Assembly: GCA_964573285.1 (NCBI GenBank)
Contig: CAZNJD010000063.1
Span: 1-28,682 of the forward strand
DNA: 28,682 bases
Source: UBA1140 sp964573285
GTDB taxonomy: Bacteria; Campylobacterota; Campylobacteria; Campylobacterales; Sulfurovaceae
Reading direction: 5' to 3'
Shown: positions 9,059-16,683 of the stretch, piece by piece
Position numbering within the stretch: the stretch's first letter is position 1
Layout: each line of letters begins with the position of its first letter
Notes under the pieces: generated by a model
Database searches by the model: none
The model's input: the letters and a program-made list of their open reading frames with translations, nothing else
What the model was told of the DNA's origin: nothing
Translations under genes and position numbers: made by a program

Positions 9059-9067
9059 TGCTAAAAT
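9059..9067 (+). promoter_or_regulatory. Putative extended -10 promoter for glnS
   Basis: TGCTAAAAT (TG, one base, then TAAAAT) stands 32 bases before the ATG of the tRNA synthetase gene and would start a transcript near base 9074. It is the best candidate in the 110-base gap after the kinase gene. No -35 or terminator is evident there. Confidence 0.4.
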
Positions 9068-9098
9068 ACATCTCTCACTTTTAAAAGGTTAAATATTA

Positions 9099-11342
9099 AT
9101 GAATAAGAGCAAAGATTTTTTACGCAGAATAGTTGAAGAAGATTTAAAATCAGGTAAATACCAAGAAGTTATCACAAGATTTCCTCCTGAACCAAATGGA
9201 TTTCCACATATTGGTCATGCTAAATCCATAACTATCAATTTTGGTATTGCTAAAGAGTATCAAGGGCATTGTAATCTTAGAATGGATGATACTAATCCAA
9301 CTACAGAAGATACCCAATATGTAGAGGCACTTAAAGATGCCGTAGAGTGGCTTGGATTTAAGTGGAATAATAGTGTGAATTTTACCTCTGATTATTTTTC
9401 TAAATTATATAATTATGCTATAGAACTTATTAAAATGGACAAAGCATATATCGATAGCTTAAGTGAAGATGAGATACGAGAATATCGTGGAACAGTTACC
9501 ATAGCAGGAAAAAGAAGTAAATATGCCCAGCGTTCTATAGCAGAGAACTTAGACCTTTTTGAGAGAATGAAAAATGGTGAGTTCAAAGATGGGGAACATG
9601 TATTAAGAGCTAAAATTGATATGGGTGCATCTAATATGAAAATGCGAGACCCACTTTTATATCGTATTAGACATAAACACCATTTTAGAGCAGGAGATAA
9701 ATGGTCTATTTATCCAATGTATGACTTTGCTCACTGCCTTTCTGATTATATAGAGAGAGTTACTCACTCTTTTTGTACACTAGAGTTTGAAAATAATCGT
9801 GATATTTATAATTGGGTAATAGAGACACTAGGATTAGAGCCACCAAGACCTTATCAGTATGAATTTGCAAGACTTGCTATTAATTATACAGTAATGAGTA
9901 AAAGAAAGCTTTTAGAGCTAGTAAATGGTGGTATAGTTAGTGGTTGGGATGACCCACGAATGCCTACTATTGCAGGATATAAAAGAAGAGGTTATACACC
10001 AGAGTCTATTTTAAATTTTTGTGATAGTATTGGTATAGCAAAAGCTAACTCAATAGTAGATGTAGCACAGCTTGAATTTGCGATACGAGATGATTTGAAC
10101 CCAAAAGTACCAAGAGTAATGTGTGTACTTAATCCTTTAAAAGTAACTATAGAAAATTATGATGGCTCTGAAGAGATTGAGGCTTCATACTATCCACATG
10201 ATGTACCCAAAGAGGGTTCAAGAAAACTTCCTTTTTCAAAAGAGATTTATATTGACCGAGATGACTTTATGGAAAATCCTTCAAAAGGCTACTTTCGTCT
10301 TACACCCAAACAATCTGTAAGGCTTAAATATGCTTATATCATCTCATCTAAAGAGATAATCAAAGATGCTAATGGAAATATAATAGAGATAAAAGCAGAA
10401 TATCATCCTAATTCTAAAAGTGGTTCAGATAGTAGTGGTATCAAAGTCAAAAGTGCTATACAGTGGGTAGATGCTAACCAAGCTAAAAATATTGAAGTCA
10501 GAGTTTATGATAGATTATTCAAAAATGAAACTCCTAATGGCATAGAAGATATAAATCCAAATTCTCTAAAAATTATTAAAAATGCTTTGATAGAACCTGC
10601 TGTTATAATAGAAAAACCAGATGTTAGATTTCAGTTTGAAAGAGAAGGCTATTTCTATGCTGACCCTATTGATTATACTGATAGAGTACCTGTATTTAAT
10701 AAAATTGTTTCTCTTAAAGAGTCTTCAAGCAAAAAGAAAAAAGCACCTCAATCAAAACCTAAACCTAAAAAAGTACAAATAGATGGTGAGGTTGTACCTA
10801 TGAGTAGAGAAGAGCAGATATTATTTGATAAATATATTAGTGAATTTAAACTCAATAGTGAAGTAGCTAATACCTTAGCTCGGGATAAAAAACTATCTAA
10901 TTTCTATCAAGAGGCATTATTTACATTTTATAGTCCTGTGAGTATTGCTAATATTATAACAAATGATGTAGCTAGAGAGTTAAAAACAAAAGAGTTAAAT
11001 GAGTTAAAGTTTACTGCAAAACAGATTGCAGAGCTTATTAAAATGGTTGAGAATGAACTTATTTCAACTAAAATTGCCAAACAAGTTTTTGAAGAGATGA
11101 GTAATAGTGGAGAGAACCCAACACAAATAGTTGAAACTAAAGGACTTATACAGATAAGCGACCCTGATGTACTTTTACCTCTTATTGATGAGGTTATTAT
11201 CCAAAATAGTGATAATGTAGAGAAATTTAGAGCAGGAAATAGTAAGCTTTTAGGCTTTTTCGTAGGACAAGTCTTAAAAGCTACTAAAGGAAAAGGAAAT
11301 CCTAAGGTTGTTAATCTATTAGTCAGAGATAGATTGAAGTAA
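9099..11342 (+). CDS. glnS: Glutaminyl-tRNA synthetase with C-terminal YqeY/GatB-like domain
   Basis: 747 residues, versus about 550 for E. coli GlnRS. It charges tRNA-Gln with glutamine using ATP. The class I HIGH motif is PHIGHAKS (His37-His40) and the KMSKS loop is VMSKRK (265-270). RFPPEPNG and MDDTNP are the usual GlnRS signatures near the active site; two anticodon-binding barrels run to about residue 540. A lysine/proline-rich linker (about 540-562) joins a helical domain (577-747) resembling YqeY and the GatB tail, as in the Deinococcus enzyme, where it helps tRNA binding. RBS AAAAGG precedes the ATG. Many Campylobacterota make Gln-tRNA through a non-discriminating GluRS plus GatCAB, so a direct GlnRS is notable. 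Its stop is 10 bases from the convergent nir operon, without a visible terminator. Confidence 0.95.
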   Translation: MNKSKDFLRRIVEEDLKSGKYQEVITRFPPEPNGFPHIGHAKSITINFGIAKEYQGHCNLRMDDTNPTTEDTQYVEALKDAVEWLGFKWNNSVNFTSDYFSKLYNYAIELIKMDKAYIDSLSEDEIREYRGTVTIAGKRSKYAQRSIAENLDLFERMKNGEFKDGEHVLRAKIDMGASNMKMRDPLLYRIRHKHHFRAGDKWSIYPMYDFAHCLSDYIERVTHSFCTLEFENNRDIYNWVIETLGLEPPRPYQYEFARLAINYTVMSKRKLLELVNGGIVSGWDDPRMPTIAGYKRRGYTPESILNFCDSIGIAKANSIVDVAQLEFAIRDDLNPKVPRVMCVLNPLKVTIENYDGSEEIEASYYPHDVPKEGSRKLPFSKEIYIDRDDFMENPSKGYFRLTPKQSVRLKYAYIISSKEIIKDANGNIIEIKAEYHPNSKSGSDSSGIKVKSAIQWVDANQAKNIEVRVYDRLFKNETPNGIEDINPNSLKIIKNALIEPAVIIEKPDVRFQFEREGYFYADPIDYTDRVPVFNKIVSLKESSSKKKKAPQSKPKPKKVQIDGEVVPMSREEQILFDKYISEFKLNSEVANTLARDKKLSNFYQEALFTFYSPVSIANIITNDVARELKTKELNELKFTAKQIAELIKMVENELISTKIAKQVFEEMSNSGENPTQIVETKGLIQISDPDVLLPLIDEVIIQNSDNVEKFRAGNSKLLGFFVGQVLKATKGKGNPKVVNLLVRDRLK

Positions 11343-11352
11343 GTTATATTAA

Positions 11353-11922
11353 TTATCTTTTAAAATTCTTTTGAATATATTTATCTGATTTTTCTTCAAA
11401 AAATCTCATTCGCTCTTTGCCTTTTGGCATGGTTTTTCGCAAACCTCTCATCTCTTTTAGGAATTCACCTATATTTGAGGGTATAAGCTTTTCTATATAA
11501 ATACGAACTCTCTTTGCCATAGCAGGAGATGCACCACTAGTTGAGATAGAGATAGTCAAATCCCCTTTTTTTATATAAGATGGGAATATAAAATCACAAT
11601 AAGCCGTATTATCAACAGAGTTTACTAATATTCTACTATTTCTACTCTCTATATATATCTCTTTATGTAAATCTATACTATTAGTAGCGACTATTACAAT
11701 ATCAAATCCATCTATATCTCCTATTTCATAGCTCTTTTGTTTAATGAAAATATTTTTTCTATTTGTAAATTCCAAAAAAGCAGGTGAAATCTCTTTAGTT
11801 ATTACCGTAATATTTTGAGTAAAATCTATTAACTTTTCCAACTTTTCTAAGGCGATATGTCCACCACCGATTAGAAGTATTTTTCTATTTTTTAAATTTA
11901 AATAAGAGGGGAAAAAAGACAC
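11353..11922 (-). CDS. Precorrin-2 dehydrogenase / sirohydrochlorin ferrochelatase (CysG N-terminal type)
   Basis: 189 residues equivalent to the N-terminal module of CysG or to Met8p. It oxidises precorrin-2 with NAD+ to sirohydrochlorin and may insert iron to give sirohaem. The Rossmann loop is LIGGGHIALEK (17-27), and Asp104 in NSVDNTAYCDF sits where CysG has its catalytic Asp104. STSGASPAMAKRVR is the usual following motif. The start is GTG, overlapping the regulator's TAG by one base (TAGTG), with AAGGAG ten bases upstream, so translation is probably coupled. It is the last gene of the haem d1 operon and follows logically from the SUMT gene two genes upstream. It could serve both sirohaem for sulfite/nitrite reduction and haem d1. 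Confidence 0.92.
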   Translation of the reverse strand: MSFFPSYLNLKNRKILLIGGGHIALEKLEKLIDFTQNITVITKEISPAFLEFTNRKNIFIKQKSYEIGDIDGFDIVIVATNSIDLHKEIYIESRNSRILVNSVDNTAYCDFIFPSYIKKGDLTISISTSGASPAMAKRVRIYIEKLIPSNIGEFLKEMRGLRKTMPKGKERMRFFEEKSDKYIQKNFKR

Positions 11923-12632
11923 TATTTTAATACTCCTTTTTTAGCTAATTGTGCTTTGAAATCAGCTAAACAGTCTGTACACTCTTTTATTGTATTAGTT
12001 TCTACTATAATATATAGTGCATTCAAATTTAGTATCTTTAATTGGTTTTTTTCAACTTTGACAATACTCTCTTTTTTAAATTTAGTAATAATTCTTGAAA
12101 ATGTCTCTGGTGTCAGATTTAAGATACCTGCTATCTCATTATTTTTGAGTCTATTAAATATAGATATATTTTCAATCATCAAATCAGCTACTTTGGCTTC
12201 AGAAGATAGTATAGTCTCTTTATGAACTAGAGATGATAACATCATTACCTTACTAGTTAGAGATTTGATAAGTCCCAAAGAGAACTCTTTGTCATCAAGA
12301 TATTTATATACCTTATTAAAATGTAACAGTCCCATTACTCCATCACTAAGAAACTCACAAGTTGCAGGAAATGGTGCTTTTTCAAAACAGGCATATTCAC
12401 CTATTGTATTGGGTGCTTTCATTCGCTTTATCTGAACTTGTGAACCTTTAGGAGATGTTTTATATAGTTTAATATTCCCTTTAAGCAAAATATAGAAATA
12501 GTCGCTCTCATCACCCTCATAAAATACTATACTATTTCTCGTAAATTTTTTTATATATAAACTATCTTTTAGTTCTTTATGAAATTTTTTATCCAAATTA
12601 GAGAACATTGGAATATCTTGTATTTCAACCAT
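11922..12632 (-). CDS. Crp/Fnr-family transcription regulator (DNR/NarR-like)
   Basis: 236 residues. A cyclic-nucleotide-type sensor barrel (about 8-120, with GDESDYFYILLKGNIKLYK), a dimer helix (about 120-150) and a Crp-type helix-turn-helix (about 163-190, NNEIAGILNLTPETFSRIITKF). It lacks the N-terminal cysteine cluster of true FNR, so an oxygen-labile 4Fe-4S centre is unlikely. Cysteines are at 82, 92, 218 and 221. The last two form an ECTDC pair in a C-terminal extension of about 25 residues beyond the usual winged helix. Placement inside the haem d1 operon suggests a nitric-oxide or redox responsive regulator like DNR, and possible autoregulation through boxes near 16025-16075. RBS GAGGT lies 6 bases before the ATG. 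The effector is unknown. Confidence 0.88.
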   Translation of the reverse strand: MVEIQDIPMFSNLDKKFHKELKDSLYIKKFTRNSIVFYEGDESDYFYILLKGNIKLYKTSPKGSQVQIKRMKAPNTIGEYACFEKAPFPATCEFLSDGVMGLLHFNKVYKYLDDKEFSLGLIKSLTSKVMMLSSLVHKETILSSEAKVADLMIENISIFNRLKNNEIAGILNLTPETFSRIITKFKKESIVKVEKNQLKILNLNALYIIVETNTIKECTDCLADFKAQLAKKGVLK

Positions 12633-12679
12633 TAATCTACCTCATCACTTTTGATTGATTATACAATAGATTTATTAAA

Positions 12680-13414
12680 TTAATCCTCAAACCAACTTAA
12701 CTGTTCTCTTAATTTAACTACTTCTCCTACTACTATCAATGCAGGAGTGGGTAACTCTTTGGCTTTTTGATAAATATTTTCAAGTGTTCCTACCACTGTT
12801 TTTTCATCTTTGGTAGTACCTCTACTAATCACTGCTATAGGATAATCTTTTGGTTTTCCTATCTCTATCAATTTTGTGCTAATATGTTTGAGTCTATGAA
12901 GCCCCATCAAAAAAATAATTGTATCATCTGTTTTATAGTTCTCCCATGGAATTTGAGAATACTCTTTATTTTTGCTCTCATGTCCTGTTACAACTCTAAA
13001 AGAGACGGTAATGCCTCTATGAGTGACAGGAATACCTGCATATTCAGGAACTGCAATAGCAGAGGTAATTCCAGGGATAAACTCAAATTTAATTCCTCTC
13101 TCTTGGAGATATATTGCTTCTTCTCCACCTCGTCCAAATACGAGAGGGTCTCCACCCTTTAATCGTACAACTGTTTCATATTGTAACGCACTTTGATAAA
13201 TTACCTCATTTATCTCCTCTTGTGGCAAAGTATGATGTGAATCCTCTTTGCCAACATATATAAACTCACAGCCATTTTTTGCCTCTTTTAGTATCTCTGG
13301 ATTGGCTAATCTATCATATATGATTACATCAGCCTCTCCTACCAAACGCAATGCTTTTACTGTTAGAAGTTCAATATCTCCCGGCCCTGCTCCTGTTAAA
13401 TATACCTTTGCCAT
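12680..13414 (-). CDS. nirE: Uroporphyrinogen-III C-methyltransferase (SUMT, NirE/CobA)
   Basis: 244 residues, the usual single-domain length. It moves two methyl groups from S-adenosylmethionine to uroporphyrinogen III, giving precorrin-2, the branch point to sirohaem, haem d1 and cobalamin. Visible motifs: VYLTGAGPGD (4-13), VRLKGGDPLVFGRGGEE (83-99), PGITSAIAVPEYAGIPVTHRG and a C-terminal PALIVVGEVV. Its ATG overlaps the nirF stop by one base (TAATG). The neighbours, with nirF and nirJ upstream and the dehydrogenase downstream, favour a NirE role; a cobA role in cobalamin or sirohaem synthesis cannot be excluded from sequence alone. Confidence 0.92.
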   Translation of the reverse strand: MAKVYLTGAGPGDIELLTVKALRLVGEADVIIYDRLANPEILKEAKNGCEFIYVGKEDSHHTLPQEEINEVIYQSALQYETVVRLKGGDPLVFGRGGEEAIYLQERGIKFEFIPGITSAIAVPEYAGIPVTHRGITVSFRVVTGHESKNKEYSQIPWENYKTDDTIIFLMGLHRLKHISTKLIEIGKPKDYPIAVISRGTTKDEKTVVGTLENIYQKAKELPTPALIVVGEVVKLREQLSWFED

Positions 13415-14511
13415 TATCTCTTTGCCTCTGTTTTATAGATAAATATACCTGATGGATGTTCGATTTGGTATATCTCTCTTTCTAAAAACCACCCATCTGT
13501 ATCAATTACATTTACTTGATTTGCATCATTTACAGATACATATAAATCTGGAGCTAGAGTTGACCATCTTACATGAAGTACTTTTCCTTTAAATGTGAAT
13601 GTTTTTATGATTTTTAGAGTTTTGGTATCGACTATTTGTATAGTTGGGAAATCTTTACCTGAAAATGTAACAGCTATATACTTTTTATCAGGACTCAACG
13701 ATGTAAATACTGGTAATCCTTGCATCTCTATATTTTTAATAAATGTAAAATTATTGTCATATACCATTACTTTATTATCTCCAACAGCAGGTATAAATGT
13801 TTTATCCTTGCTAAGTGACCAAAATCCAAAATGTGGAACTTTTAGTACAGGTTTATTATCTTTTGCTGTTACTTTTATCTCTTTGTATATCATTTTATCT
13901 AGGTCTATTACTCCAAATGCTTTACTCAAAAAGAAACCTACTATATATGTGTTATCTTTTATCATTGCATCAAAAGGCATTTGACCCACTTTAAACTCTT
14001 TTAATAGTTTAAAATCTGGCTCTTTTTTACCATAATTTTTATCTTTATATACGGAAACCTCATCTTTATCCATTTGAGCAAAAATTAGATAATCTTTATA
14101 GATTTTTATTCCGACATTTTTAGAACCTGTTTTAATTTTATTGATTGGTTTTAAATCTCTACTTAGAATATCAACAGACTTATCATCATAATTTGCGACT
14201 GCTACAAAATTTTTGCCAATTACAAAACCAATAGCACTTTTACTTGTTTTATATTCTGCCTCTTTTTTTTCTGTGACTGGGTCAAATTTAACTATAAATC
14301 CATCTCTACTAATTAAATATCCATCTTTACCCTTAAATTTAATGACTCCGTGGTTCATATTATGCATATTTTTCATATGTGATTTAGTTAGACCATCTAC
14401 AACTACTGCTACAGACTCACTCTCTCTCTCTACTACAAAAAATTTCTCTTTTGCTGGGGTTATAGCAAATAGTATTGTTGTAGTCAACACTCCTAGTATA
14501 ATTTTTCTCAT
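13414..14511 (-). CDS. nirF: Haem d1 biosynthesis protein NirF
   Basis: 365 residues with a signal peptide (hydrophobic about 4-18, then TPAKEKF), so periplasmic. The rest is a beta-propeller of the cytochrome cd1 d1-domain type. NMNHGVIKFKGKDGYLISRDG matches the conserved HG...RDG stretch of NirF (His54, Arg69-Asp70-Gly71). NirF is needed for late steps of haem d1 formation after the cytoplasmic NirJ step. No lipobox is seen, unlike the lipoprotein form in Pseudomonas. It starts 24 bases after nirJ, with an AAGGAG ribosome site, and overlaps the SUMT gene by one base. NirN, a paralogue, has an additional cytochrome c domain, absent here, so NirF is the better name. Confidence 0.9.
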   Translation of the reverse strand: MRKIILGVLTTTILFAITPAKEKFFVVERESESVAVVVDGLTKSHMKNMHNMNHGVIKFKGKDGYLISRDGFIVKFDPVTEKKEAEYKTSKSAIGFVIGKNFVAVANYDDKSVDILSRDLKPINKIKTGSKNVGIKIYKDYLIFAQMDKDEVSVYKDKNYGKKEPDFKLLKEFKVGQMPFDAMIKDNTYIVGFFLSKAFGVIDLDKMIYKEIKVTAKDNKPVLKVPHFGFWSLSKDKTFIPAVGDNKVMVYDNNFTFIKNIEMQGLPVFTSLSPDKKYIAVTFSGKDFPTIQIVDTKTLKIIKTFTFKGKVLHVRWSTLAPDLYVSVNDANQVNVIDTDGWFLEREIYQIEHPSGIFIYKTEAKR

Positions 14512-14535
14512 TTTTATCTCCTTGATTAAATTTAA

Positions 14536-15639
14536 TTATATATAGCATGATGGGTCTTCTGCCCACATATCACCATATATTGCATATGCTCTACTTCGAG
14601 AACCTCCATTACAAATTTTTAAATATTTGCAATCTTTACATTTTCCACTCAAAACCCTTGGGTGAACTCTTAGCTTTTGTAATAATTTTGTTGGTTTATT
14701 AGTCCAAATATCTGAAAAGTCTTGATTAAAGATGTTTCCTATAATAGATGGAAAAAATGGGTCTGGTTTTACATTTCCCTCTGCATCTATATTTAATAGT
14801 TTGCCTCCTGCACTATTTCCTCCCCAATCAATCAATCTTTTCTTCATCTCATCTGCATATTGGGGATATTTCTCTACAAATTTATCAAAAAAGAGTATTG
14901 CATCCATCTCCATATTACCTGTGACTATCTCTATATCTCTTTTGGTATCTCTATACTCAAAAGCTTTATCTAATATATACTCTACGGCTTTGACTCTCTG
15001 TTCTTTGCTTAAATCCATCTCCAAATTATCAAGTCCTCTTCCACTATAAACTAGATGAGATATATAAATTTTAGGGATATTATGGCTCTGTGCTAAATCA
15101 AAGATAAACTTCAAATCATTATAAGTATCTTTGGTAAGAGTAAATCTAATTCCTACTTTGGTTTTGCCATAACTATTAAGCAGGTCAACTGCTTTCATAG
15201 ACTCTACAAATGAGCCTTGAAGTCCTCTAAACTTATCATGAACCTCTTGACTTCCATCTATACTAATTCCGATATAATTAAATGTATCTAAAATCTTCTC
15301 GGCATTACTCTTTTTGACATATAATCCATTGGTAGAGAGATATGTGATAATTCCTAACTCTTTACAACGAGAAGCTATTTCAAAAATATCTTTTCGTGTT
15401 AGAGGTTCTCCTCCTGAAAAGATTAAAAATTTAATTCCATTAGATTTGAGTTTAGGTAGTGTATCCATTATTTTTTGGGTACTCAAACTATCCACTGCAT
15501 CCAAATCAGCTTTGGAGTAGCAGTGCAAACATGATAAGTTACACCGATTAGTAAAGTTCCAAATAGCGATACTTCCATTAAGTACTCTAGCTGGTCTATT
15601 ATCCAAAACGGAATTTAAAAGATTTGAGAGTCTAAACAT
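14536..15639 (-). CDS. nirJ: Radical SAM haem d1 synthase-type protein NirJ
   Basis: 367 residues. The radical-SAM 4Fe-4S motif is CNLSCLHC (Cys33, Cys37, Cys40), followed by FSGGEPL, which binds SAM. The C-terminal cysteines Cys334, Cys337, Cys343 and Cys365 (CKDCKYLKIC ... SCYI) would hold an auxiliary cluster, as in NirJ and related SPASM/twitch proteins. NirJ replaces the two propionates of 12,18-didecarboxysirohaem with oxo groups during haem d1 synthesis, in the cytoplasm. Its ATG overlaps the cytochrome c stop by one base (TAATG). AhbC/AhbD of the alternative haem pathway are close relatives, but the nirF neighbour and cd1 context favour NirJ. Confidence 0.9.
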   Translation of the reverse strand: MFRLSNLLNSVLDNRPARVLNGSIAIWNFTNRCNLSCLHCYSKADLDAVDSLSTQKIMDTLPKLKSNGIKFLIFSGGEPLTRKDIFEIASRCKELGIITYLSTNGLYVKKSNAEKILDTFNYIGISIDGSQEVHDKFRGLQGSFVESMKAVDLLNSYGKTKVGIRFTLTKDTYNDLKFIFDLAQSHNIPKIYISHLVYSGRGLDNLEMDLSKEQRVKAVEYILDKAFEYRDTKRDIEIVTGNMEMDAILFFDKFVEKYPQYADEMKKRLIDWGGNSAGGKLLNIDAEGNVKPDPFFPSIIGNIFNQDFSDIWTNKPTKLLQKLRVHPRVLSGKCKDCKYLKICNGGSRSRAYAIYGDMWAEDPSCYI

Positions 15640-16001
15640 TATTTTCCCTCTTTTTTTACTTGGGCGATATTTGGATAAGGTTGTTGTATAGTTTTATTAC
15701 TTTCTGCTGGTTTATAAGATAAGATATAATCTGTAATAGCAGTTAAATTATTATCAGATAGTTGAAATCTTGGCATTGCATTTCTACTATAACCAAAAAC
15801 TTTAGATACTGATTTCGGGTCAGTTATCATTGCTTTTATCTCATTTGTAGTTCGTTTAGATGCTATCTTCTCAAATGGAGGACCAAAAGCCTCAGCAGTT
15901 TGATGATGACACCCCCAACAGTAAGTTTCAAAAACCTCTTTGCCATCAGATGCGATAAGAGCTGTAAATAACGCAAATGATATTAATATACTTCTTTTCA
16001 T
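15639..16001 (-). CDS. Periplasmic monohaem cytochrome c (NirC/c-551-like)
   Basis: I choose the ATG at 16001 (120 residues) over the ATG at 16016, because an excellent GGAGG (16014-16010) lies 8 bases before the inner start and overlaps the outer one, and because the inner start begins a standard signal peptide (MKRSILISFALFTALIA). Haem binding is through CWGCH (Cys28, Cys31, axial His32), and Met76 in NAMPRF is the likely second axial ligand. It is a class I c-type cytochrome, probably passing electrons to cytochrome cd1 or taking part in haem d1 maturation, as NirC does. First gene of the operon, behind the FNR-type promoter, with a one-base overlap into nirJ. Whether it is a NirC orthologue or a general donor is unclear. 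Confidence 0.88.
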   Translation of the reverse strand: MKRSILISFALFTALIASDGKEVFETYCWGCHHQTAEAFGPPFEKIASKRTTNEIKAMITDPKSVSKVFGYSRNAMPRFQLSDNNLTAITDYILSYKPAESNKTIQQPYPNIAQVKKEGK

Positions 16002-16024
16002 AAATTTTGCCTCCATGATATATT

Positions 16025-16038
16025 TTGATAGTAATCAT
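16025..16038. promoter_or_regulatory. FNR/DNR-type box overlapping the nir -10 region
   Basis: TTGATAGTAATCAT matches TTGAT-N4-ATCAA at nine of ten positions. It covers the -10 hexamer and the predicted transcription start of the cytochrome c operon, so a bound regulator here would be expected to repress. Site identity is from consensus only. Confidence 0.5.
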
Positions 16039-16042
16039 AACA
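16034..16042 (-). promoter_or_regulatory. Extended -10 element of the haem d1 operon
   Basis: On the - strand the bases read TG-T-TATGAT (hexamer 16039-16034). Transcription would start near base 16027, about 26 bases before the chosen start codon, leaving the GGAGG ribosome site inside the leader. The hexamer centre is 32 bases from the centre of the FNR-type box at 16062-16075, the spacing of a class II FNR promoter. Confidence 0.6.
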
Positions 16043-16061
16043 CTCTTTGAGTATTGAACTC

Positions 16062-16075
16062 TTGATATAGAACAA
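16062..16075. promoter_or_regulatory. FNR/DNR-type activator box for the haem d1 operon
   Basis: TTGATATAGAACAA (reading TTGTT-CTAT-ATCAA on the - strand) matches the TTGAT-N4-ATCAA consensus at nine of ten positions. Its centre is at about -41.5 relative to the start predicted from the extended -10, as in FNR- and DNR-activated promoters. The Crp/Fnr protein encoded within the operon is the obvious candidate to bind. Confidence 0.6.
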
Positions 16076-16173
16076 TACCATATATTAAGTCAATGATATG
16101 TATATTACCATTTAAAATTTAAGATTAATTATATAGAATAAGTAAATATTTTTTTACAAAATGGAGCTTAAAA

Positions 16174-16680
16174 ATGTTTAAAGAAATTATATTAATTCTT
16201 ATACTTATGTTTAGTGGATGTTCTTCTATAATGAATAAAAATGAAGTTACTCTACCAAAAAATCAGAAATATGCTATTAGTTCTTTTTGGAACTATACGG
16301 AAACACCTATGGCAGGATTTAGAGCATCTAGTATAGTAGAGGGAGTTATATCCCAAAAAAATATAACTCTCTATTCACTAATAGGTGGAACTAATGAGAT
16401 GGAAAATATCAAAACTAAGGAGCTTTTTATAGACCAGAAAAAAGAAGAAGCAAAAAAGTTGGGTGCTTTATATTTAATTACAGGTGATGTCCAAGAGTGG
16501 CGTTACAAAACAGGTATAGATGGAGAGCCAGTAGTTAGTTATACTCTTAAAATAATAGATTTAAATACCAATCAAACTATTTTTAGTGGAGTTGGAGCTA
16601 AAAGTGGTTGGGGTCACAAATCTATTGGAGTTGTAGCTCAAGAGATAGCAAAAGAGCTTATCCCAAAATTTATAAATTAG
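16174..16680 (+). CDS. pelC: PelC-like outer-membrane lipoprotein
   Basis: 168 residues, close to the 172 of Pseudomonas PelC. A signal peptide ends in a lipobox, FSGC, giving lipid-modified Cys16. The mature part has alternating strands and helices (YAISSFWNYTETP near the start; AKKLGALYLITGDVQEW; VSYTLKIIDLNTNQTIFSG), consistent with the TolB-like fold of PelC. PelC forms a ring under the PelB pore at the outer membrane and guides the cationic Pel polymer out. First gene of the operon, with GGAG 7 bases before the ATG and pelD starting 3 bases after its stop. Sequence alone is weakly diagnostic; the name rests on size, lipobox, fold and neighbours. Confidence 0.8.
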   Translation: MFKEIILILILMFSGCSSIMNKNEVTLPKNQKYAISSFWNYTETPMAGFRASSIVEGVISQKNITLYSLIGGTNEMENIKTKELFIDQKKEEAKKLGALYLITGDVQEWRYKTGIDGEPVVSYTLKIIDLNTNQTIFSGVGAKSGWGHKSIGVVAQEIAKELIPKFIN

Positions 16681-16683
16681 ATT

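Noticed and set aside
8989..9098. Possible terminator after the hybrid kinase (AGCT repeats near 8990-9006)
   Set aside because: The arms do not form a continuous stem and no T run follows.
12680..13414. SUMT gene as a cobalamin-pathway cobA only
   Set aside because: One-base overlap with nirF and operon with nirJ and the dehydrogenase make a haem d1/sirohaem role the simpler reading.
16002..16016. Longer cytochrome c form starting at the ATG at 16016
   Set aside because: That ATG overlaps the GGAGG ribosome site of the inner ATG at 16001, and the inner start gives a normal signal peptide.
16041..16065. Palindrome-like GAGTATTGAACTC as a third regulator site
   Set aside because: Does not fit FNR, NssR (TTAAC-N4-GTTAA) or another consensus I know; short and between two better boxes.
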